This document shows, piece after piece, positions 57,948 through 64,000 of a DNA stretch of 64,000 bases (position 1 is its first letter; every line of letters begins with the position of its first letter). Origin of the DNA: Rhizobiales bacterium 63-22 (GTDB taxonomy: Bacteria > Pseudomonadota > Alphaproteobacteria > Rhizobiales > Rhizobiaceae); contig MKVZ01000003.1 of NCBI GenBank assembly GCA_001898995.1, positions 148,473 through 212,472 of the forward strand, read 5' to 3'. The translations under genes were made by a program, and so were the position numbers. Under the pieces are notes generated by a model. The model saw only the letters and a list, made by a program, of their open reading frames with translations. It ran no database searches and had not been told where the DNA came from.

Positions 57948-59212
57948 GCCCGGCCTGTATTTTCTGCCTTGCCGCCCGGTTTGCCGCCCAGCGCCCGCAA
58001 GCCTTTGGCGATGGCGCGGTCCATACCCTCGATCTGCGTACGTCTGAAGGCGCTGCCGTCCAGTCTTTGGCGGTCGCCGGCGCGAATCTTTTCCATCCGC
58101 GCGGCAATCGCCGCCGCGAATTCCTTGGGATCGTCGGCGATGGTGCAGTTTTCCGGGATATTGGAAATGCCGCGCACCGAATGGGACGTGGCCACGCTCG
58201 GCATGCCGCGCTCGAAGGTCTCGATGGTCTTCAACTGCACGCCTGTGCCCGCGCGGCTGATGAGCGGCACGAGCGCGCCGCTTTCCACGAAGGCGGCCGC
58301 ATCCGGCACCTTGCCGACGAAATCGACGCCGGGCCAGGCCGCGATCAGGTCGGCGGGCGTGCTGCCCGCGATGGCCGGCCGGATATCCGCCGGCAGCAGG
58401 GGTTTCACCTCGCGCAGGAACCATTCCAGCCCGATGCGGTTCGGATGCCATGTCCATGTGCCGATCAGGGCAAGGTCATGAGTGATCGGGGAAGGTTGCG
58501 CCGCGTCGCCGGGTTTTTGCGCGCGGGGCGGCATGACCAGCGGCAGGGTCGCGGATTTATCGGGCGACAGGCCGAGTGCGGCCGCATCCTCGTCGGCGAA
58601 GGTGAAGACGAAGCGGGCATTGGCGCAAAGCCGCCGCTCCAGCCCTTCGAGGATGCGGGCCTCGCGGGCGAAAAGCATCCGCTGGACCGGGCTCTTCGCG
58701 TCCTGTGCGTTTTCCTGCGCCGAGCGGTGCTCGACATTATGCGCGACGAAGATCGAGGGCTTGTCCCGGAAGATCGTCTCGAATGCGCCGGGCAGGGTGA
58801 CGCCGTTCAGCACATAGGCGTCGAAATCGCCCAGTCCTGCGATGGCCTCGCGCAGCCTTTGCGCCGTAATTACGCGCAGTTTCGCCGAGGAAACCGTCAG
58901 GCCGGTGCTGAAGGATTTCAGCACCCAGCCGATCTTGCGTCTGGCGCCCGCGCCTTCGGTGCGGACCTCGACCTCGCCGAGCACGACCGTGTCGCGATCC
59001 TCCAGCGCCTCCCGGCCCGGCCATGTGAAGCCGAGGACGGTCACATGCGCGCCCGCGCGCCGCAATCCGTCGATGACGGCGGCATTGGCTACCTCATAGC
59101 CGGTCGAGGCATCCGTGTGCGGAACGATCGACGTCGCGAAGACAAGGCGAAGGGCGCGCAATTCATCTCCTGCAGAATTTTCCAGGTACCGTTCATCAAA
59201 ATCGGGAGGCAC
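57944..59212 (-). CDS. Glycosyltransferase (group 1-like)
   Basis: LALIGTWTWHPNRIGLEWFLREVKPLL...; GTGVQLKTIETFERGMPSVATSHSVRGI. Confidence 0.87.
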   Translation of the reverse strand: MPPDFDERYLENSAGDELRALRLVFATSIVPHTDASTGYEVANAAVIDGLRRAGAHVTVLGFTWPGREALEDRDTVVLGEVEVRTEGAGARRKIGWVLKSFSTGLTVSSAKLRVITAQRLREAIAGLGDFDAYVLNGVTLPGAFETIFRDKPSIFVAHNVEHRSAQENAQDAKSPVQRMLFAREARILEGLERRLCANARFVFTFADEDAAALGLSPDKSATLPLVMPPRAQKPGDAAQPSPITHDLALIGTWTWHPNRIGLEWFLREVKPLLPADIRPAIAGSTPADLIAAWPGVDFVGKVPDAAAFVESGALVPLISRAGTGVQLKTIETFERGMPSVATSHSVRGISNIPENCTIADDPKEFAAAIAARMEKIRAGDRQRLDGSAFRRTQIEGMDRAIAKGLRALGGKPGGKAENTGRA

Positions 59213-59382
59213 TTTATTTCCGTATTTCTGGCCCGTCTCAATTAAAAAATAGATAACACTTCGACTATTGCGCTCCTTGAAAGATTTAAAACCGCTTTAT
59301 ATCTGTGCGGTAAACTTTTCTTTAAATTTTTGACCATACTCATAGGTAATAATGCAATAATCCGATTTTTCCGGCAGGGAAC

Positions 59383-60375
59383 ATGGCTGAGTTACCAGAT
59401 CATATAGAAGTAATTGCTAAAACACCGGGGCTTCGTTTCGACGAAATCGAGGTCGTCGTCACGTTGCCGACATTCCGCCGGCCGGAACATCTCATACGCA
59501 CGCTGGACACGCTGAACGCGCAGATCACGAGCCGCCGTTTTGCCGTGGTGGTCATCGAGAACGAAGCGGAGGAAAAGGCGGGCGCGAAGGTCGCCGCGCC
59601 GCTGTTCGAAGCCGGCAAATATTCCGGCATGCTGATCGTCGAATCCCATCGCGGCAACTGCAACGCATATAATGCGGGCTGGCTGATGGCGATGACCTTC
59701 TTTCCGAAATTCAAATATGTCATCGTCATCGATGATGACGAACTGGCCGATCCGGCATGGATCGAGAACATGACGGCCACGGCCGAACGCTTCGGTGTCA
59801 GTCTGGTGGGCGGCCCGCAATATCCGATATTCGAAAAGCCGGGATCGGAAAAATGGGCGAAGCATCCTGTATTCCTGCCGCACTATGACAGGACGGGCCC
59901 GGTTCCGGTGATCTATTCGTCCGGCAACCTTCTGATCGCCCGCCCGGTTCTGGAGGCCATCGGCTATCCGTTCATGGACCTGAAGTTCAATTTCACAGGT
60001 GGCGGCGATTCCGATTTCATCAGCCGTTCCATGGGGAAGGGCTTCAAGGTCGCCTGGTGTCAGGAAGGCATCGTACGCGAAACGGTTCCCGCACGCCGGC
60101 TGGAGCGTGACTGGATCCGGGCACGCGGCCTGCGTAACGGAGTGCTGTCCACCCTGATCGAACAACGCAAGCGCAAGGACGAGCCTTTCGGTCAGGCGCG
60201 TGTTTTTTTGAAAAGTCTGGCGCTTTTGGGTTATTCTCCGATCAAGGCCCTGCGACGCGGCTCCGCCGCCCGCTTCGCGCCGGTGGGTACCTATTATATC
60301 CATATAGGGCTCGGCCGGGTCATGGCGCATTTTGGATATGAGCGTGAGCAGTACCGCAACCCGGACAAAAACTGA
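59383..60375 (+). CDS. Glycosyltransferase family 2
   Basis: VVVTLPTFRRPEHLIRTLDTLNAQ; YVIVIDDDELADPAWIENM. Confidence 0.9.
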   Translation: MAELPDHIEVIAKTPGLRFDEIEVVVTLPTFRRPEHLIRTLDTLNAQITSRRFAVVVIENEAEEKAGAKVAAPLFEAGKYSGMLIVESHRGNCNAYNAGWLMAMTFFPKFKYVIVIDDDELADPAWIENMTATAERFGVSLVGGPQYPIFEKPGSEKWAKHPVFLPHYDRTGPVPVIYSSGNLLIARPVLEAIGYPFMDLKFNFTGGGDSDFISRSMGKGFKVAWCQEGIVRETVPARRLERDWIRARGLRNGVLSTLIEQRKRKDEPFGQARVFLKSLALLGYSPIKALRRGSAARFAPVGTYYIHIGLGRVMAHFGYEREQYRNPDKN

Positions 60376-61678
60376 AAGCATCGCCGCCGCTCCTCTCGCC
60401 GCCGCCCGGGATCGCCGGGCGGTGCTGCGTCGGGCGGCCCTCATCGTCGCCACCGTGACGATGTGCATCCTGCTGATCTCGTTCCATCCGTTCACGCCCG
60501 CTGAACTGATGATCGACACGGACGGCGATGTGGTCAACCAGATTGGCTTCAGCGGGGTGGGCGCGGTCGTTATCGTCGCGCTCGCCCTGTTGGCTGAACC
60601 GCGCAAGCTGGCGCGGATCGTCCATCCGCTATGGCTGCTGATGCTTGTCTTTCTTTTTGCGTCCATTGCGACCAGTGCGGAGCCGGATGTGGTGGTGCGC
60701 GGCGTCATCTTCACAATGGTCGGCATTCTTTCCGTCATCGCGGTTCTGGTCCTGCCGCAGGACGGCGACAGCTTTTCGGCGATGCTGGCGTTCGTTTCCT
60801 CGCTCGTGCTGGTGGTATCCTATCTCGGAGTCGTATTCCTGCCGTCGCTCGGCACGCACGGCGTGGACGTCGCGGAGCCGCAGAATTCCTTTCTCTGGCG
60901 CGGCCTCTTCAGCCACAAGAACGTGGCCGGCCCGGTCATGGCGGGTTTTTCCTTCGCCGGGCTTTATCTCTGGCGGCGCGGCTGGCGCTGGAGCGGATTT
61001 CTGATCGGGGTTTCGGCGCTGATCTTCGTGTCGCAGACGGGATCGAAAACGACTATGGCGCTGGTACCCTTCGCCATGCTGATGGTGGTGGTGCCCGGCC
61101 TGATGGGACTTCGGTTCATCACGGTCGCCCTTATGTTCGTCATTCAGGTGGCGTTCGCGACGTTCACGTTCGGCGTGGTGCTCTTCGAGCCGATCCATCG
61201 TTTCGTCAGGGATATGGATATCGACCCGACCTTCACCGGCCGCAGTTCCATATGGGAATTCGCGCTCGCGGCACTGAAGGGCCATATGTGGACCGGATAC
61301 GGCTATGAGAGCTTCTGGAATACGCCTGCCGCGAAACAGGCCGCCTATCCGTATTATCTTGGATGGGACGTGCGCAACAGCGTGCACGGCCATGACGGTT
61401 ATCTCGACATTGCCATGACGATGGGCGTGCCGGCGCTGATCTGCGGCGTGATGGTGATCGTGATATTGCCGCTTGTCGATTATCTGCGCTGCAAGCCGCA
61501 GCGCGAGAACCGGCTTCTGGCCGATTATTTCTTGATGATCGTCTTCTTCTGCACGCTCAACGCCGTGATGGAAAGTTTCTTCTTCCGCCGTGTCGATCCT
61601 GTATGGCTGACGACGCTGTCCGGCATTTTCGGCCTGCGGCTGACGGCGACCTCCGTCATCCCCAAACGGTCTGTGTGA
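60338..61678 (+). CDS. O-antigen ligase/Wzy-like polysaccharide polymerase
   Basis: Multi-TM protein; LWRGLFSHKNVAGPVMAGFSFAGLYLW; FTGRSSIWEFALAALKGHMWTGYGYESFW. Confidence 0.88.
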   Translation: MSVSSTATRTKTESIAAAPLAAARDRRAVLRRAALIVATVTMCILLISFHPFTPAELMIDTDGDVVNQIGFSGVGAVVIVALALLAEPRKLARIVHPLWLLMLVFLFASIATSAEPDVVVRGVIFTMVGILSVIAVLVLPQDGDSFSAMLAFVSSLVLVVSYLGVVFLPSLGTHGVDVAEPQNSFLWRGLFSHKNVAGPVMAGFSFAGLYLWRRGWRWSGFLIGVSALIFVSQTGSKTTMALVPFAMLMVVVPGLMGLRFITVALMFVIQVAFATFTFGVVLFEPIHRFVRDMDIDPTFTGRSSIWEFALAALKGHMWTGYGYESFWNTPAAKQAAYPYYLGWDVRNSVHGHDGYLDIAMTMGVPALICGVMVIVILPLVDYLRCKPQRENRLLADYFLMIVFFCTLNAVMESFFFRRVDPVWLTTLSGIFGLRLTATSVIPKRSV

Positions 61679-61705
61679 TCATGCCCGCCGCCCGGCGAAC
61701 ATCCA

Positions 61706-61748
61706 TTAGAGCGCGTTTCGATCCGATTGAATCGGATCGGCGCTCTAA
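61706..61748 (+). terminator. Palindromic terminator-like repeat
   Basis: TTAGAGCGC...GATCCGATT-GA-ATCGGATC-GGCGCTCTAA; related to the hairpin at 38988-39020. Confidence 0.6.
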
Positions 61749-61823
61749 CGTATTTTATTTCAAGCATAATCTTGCCGATCCTCGTTTCACTTCGGTCGGA
61801 TTATGCTCTACCGGAGACATTTC

Positions 61824-62966
61824 ATGAAGATCGCCATTGTCGGTACGGGTTTTGTCGCCGACTATTACATGACGACGTTGCGCAACTACCCGCAATTGAC
61901 CCTCACCAGCGTCTACGACCGCTCGCCGGAGCGGCTCAGGGCGTTCTGCGCCCATTATTCGCTCAGGGCCTATGAGAGCCTCGATGCGCTTCTCGCCGAT
62001 CCGCAGGTGGACATCGTCGTCAACCTGACCACGCCCGAAAGCCATGCCGCGATCTCGCGGGCGGCGCTTGCCTCCGGCAAGCATGTCTATTCCGAGAAGC
62101 CGCTCGCCATGGATTTCGGCGAGGCGCGGGCGCTGGTAGATTTTGCGCGCGAAAAGGGCCTGACGCTGGCCGCCGCGCCCGCCAACGCGCTGAGCGATGC
62201 GCGGCATCTCGCAGCCCTGGCGCTTGCCGATATCGGCACGCCGCGCCTTGTCTATGCGGAAATGGAGGACGGCCCGGTCTTTCGCGACAAATGGACGACA
62301 TGGCGCTCGCGCTCCGGGGCGCCATGGCCCGGCCTGCACGAATTCGAGATCGGCTGCACGCTGGAACATGCCGGCTATGCGCTGTCATGGCTGGTCTCGC
62401 TGTTCGGCCCGGTGGAGAGCGTGACCGCCTTTTCCGCCGTCACCTTCCCCGACAAGGGGCCGGGCACCGGGCATCTGCGCATGGCGCCCGATTTTTCCGT
62501 GGGCTGCCTGCGTTTCCGCTCCGGCCTCGTCGCGCGGCTGACCTCCGGCCTCGCCATGCCGCGCGACCGCAGCCTGACCGTGGTGGGCGACAGGGGCTCG
62601 CTCACCGTGGACGATCTCTGGAACAACCGCTCCGCCGTCCGGCTCCAGAGGACCGGCGACGGCAAGCGCTTCGCCGCGCGCCTGTTCGACAATCTGGAAA
62701 CGCGTCTCGGCAGGTTCCTCGTCTGGAAGCCCGCCACGGGAAAGAAGCTCGCCTATCCGAAGAGCGCTCCTTCCGTCCTTCCGTCCTATCCGTCGCAGAT
62801 CGATTTCATGCGCGGCATCGCCGATCAGGCGCGGGCCATCGAAAATGGCGGAACGGCTTTCTTCTCCGGCGAGGTGGCCCTTCACATTACCGAGATCGCT
62901 CTGGCGCTGAACAATGCGGGGGACAGGGCCGAGCCCTACCGGGTGCAAAGCAGCTTCCAGCCCTGA
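61824..62966 (+). CDS. Gfo/Idh/MocA family oxidoreductase
   Basis: MKIAIVGTGFVADYYMTTLRNYPQLTLTSVYDRS; GKHVYSEKPLAMDFGEARALV. Confidence 0.93.
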   Translation: MKIAIVGTGFVADYYMTTLRNYPQLTLTSVYDRSPERLRAFCAHYSLRAYESLDALLADPQVDIVVNLTTPESHAAISRAALASGKHVYSEKPLAMDFGEARALVDFAREKGLTLAAAPANALSDARHLAALALADIGTPRLVYAEMEDGPVFRDKWTTWRSRSGAPWPGLHEFEIGCTLEHAGYALSWLVSLFGPVESVTAFSAVTFPDKGPGTGHLRMAPDFSVGCLRFRSGLVARLTSGLAMPRDRSLTVVGDRGSLTVDDLWNNRSAVRLQRTGDGKRFAARLFDNLETRLGRFLVWKPATGKKLAYPKSAPSVLPSYPSQIDFMRGIADQARAIENGGTAFFSGEVALHITEIALALNNAGDRAEPYRVQSSFQP

Positions 62967-63136
62967 TTTCCGGAATTTTCTCACGGGAGGCGCAGCGCCG
63001 CCGCGAAAGATCAATCGCGGAATAGTTAGCGCCGCACAAATTCCGCTCTCAATTAGTTTAATTGTCGGTGATGCGGTTTATGCCTAGCGTCAACCCGTCG
63101 ATTTGCGGCATTTGCCGGGGTGACGGGAGCCTGCGT

Positions 63137-64000
63137 GTGAAGCGATGGATTGTCTGGATTGTTCTGATCATAGTGATCGCCGGCGGGGCCTATGCCGCCT
63201 GGGAACACTATGGAAAGCCGCGGTCATCCGCCACGGCGAATAGTTCAGGCCATGCCGGCCGGGGCGCCGCGGCTGTCGCCGTCAAGGTCGCCGTCGCGAA
63301 ACCCGGCACCCTGCCGATCCAGCGCAGCACGATCGGAACCGTCATCGCCGTCGCCTCCACCGCGGTGAACAGCCCGGAGGCGGGCAATGTCGCGTCGCTT
63401 GCCGTCAAGGACGGCGCGCTGCTGCGCAAGGGCGACCCGATCGCGCAACTCGACGACCGCAGCATCCGCGCCGATATCGGCAAGGATCAGGCGGCGATCG
63501 CCAAGGATCAGGCGACCCTCGACAACGACCGCGTGACGCTGGCCCGCACGCAGGATCTGGTGAGGCGCGGGGTCAGTTCATCGCAGACCGGCGACGACGC
63601 GCTGGCCGCCGTCAAGGTGGCCGCGGCGCAGTTGCAGGTCGATCAGGCCCAGCTTGCCGCCGATCAGGTGGCCCTTGCCAATACGCGCATCACCGCGCCC
63701 TTCGACGGCCGGCTCGGCGCCGTGCTGGTCTCGGTCGGCGCCTATCTGCCGGCGGGATCGCCGGTCGCGACGCTGACGCAGATGAAGCCTGTCTACGCGG
63801 AATTCACCCTGCCCGAAACCGATCTGGCGCTTATCCGCGATACCATGGCCGCCGGCACGCTCAAGGCCGATGTCACCGCCGTCTCGGCGAGCGGCCCCGG
63901 CGCCACGGAAACGGGCATCGCCACCTTCATCGACAATGCCGTCGATGCCGCGACCGGCACCGTGCGTTTGCGCGCCACGCTCGCCAACGAGTCCGGCAAT
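63137..64000 (+). CDS. RND efflux membrane fusion protein, truncated by the window end
   Basis: VKRWIVWIVLIIVIAGGAYAAWEHYGKPR... then biotinyl-lipoyl/HlyD region; open to base 64000, hence absent from the ORF track. Confidence 0.87.
   Translation, partial: MKRWIVWIVLIIVIAGGAYAAWEHYGKPRSSATANSSGHAGRGAAAVAVKVAVAKPGTLPIQRSTIGTVIAVASTAVNSPEAGNVASLAVKDGALLRKGDPIAQLDDRSIRADIGKDQAAIAKDQATLDNDRVTLARTQDLVRRGVSSSQTGDDALAAVKVAAAQLQVDQAQLAADQVALANTRITAPFDGRLGAVLVSVGAYLPAGSPVATLTQMKPVYAEFTLPETDLALIRDTMAAGTLKADVTAVSASGPGATETGIATFIDNAVDAATGTVRLRATLANESGN

Overview
The window reads as a GC-rich alphaproteobacterial chromosome segment; Brucellaceae/Rhizobiales is inferred from gene content and repeat style. 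Left to right: 3' end of a dihydroxyacetone-kinase DhaL-type gene; minCDE; a divergent argP/lysE-type pair; a sulfite-oxidase-fold protein next to a GGDEF-EAL protein; O-methyltransferase; IclR regulator; DUF2218/siderophore-interacting protein; alpha/beta hydrolase; a FucP-type MFS permease overlapping a sugar-binding lipoprotein gene; CPA2 antiporter; a near-complete ectoine import/catabolism locus (eutBC, doeAB, ehuBCDA, enuR, doeDCX); a LacI + XRE regulator pair; a catabolic island (two FAD oxidoreductases, a TauABC-like ABC transporter, an aminotransferase-fold phospholyase plus APH-type kinase, an SDR, a B12-type diol/glycerol dehydratase with fused large/medium subunits, a DSD1-family PLP enzyme); a NicO/DUF1007 metal transporter; a LysR; an ornithine/lysine decarboxylase behind a ~400-nt structured leader; GNAT; an exopolysaccharide locus; and the 5' part of an RND membrane fusion protein. 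The most striking non-coding signal is at 717-836: three consecutive perfect hairpins with unrelated stems but an identical 13-nt loop. Read on the minus strand each loop is ACUCCUCCUCCCA, which contains the anti-Shine-Dalgarno motif CCUCCUCCC. The array has a plausible promoter and ends in a U-tract terminator, so it looks like a three-hairpin cuckoo/alpha-r14-like sRNA. The most interesting coding segment is the 33-46.4 kb island, a candidate uncharacterised amino-alcohol/diol pathway. All calls come from reading sequence and supplied ORFs; no database search was run.
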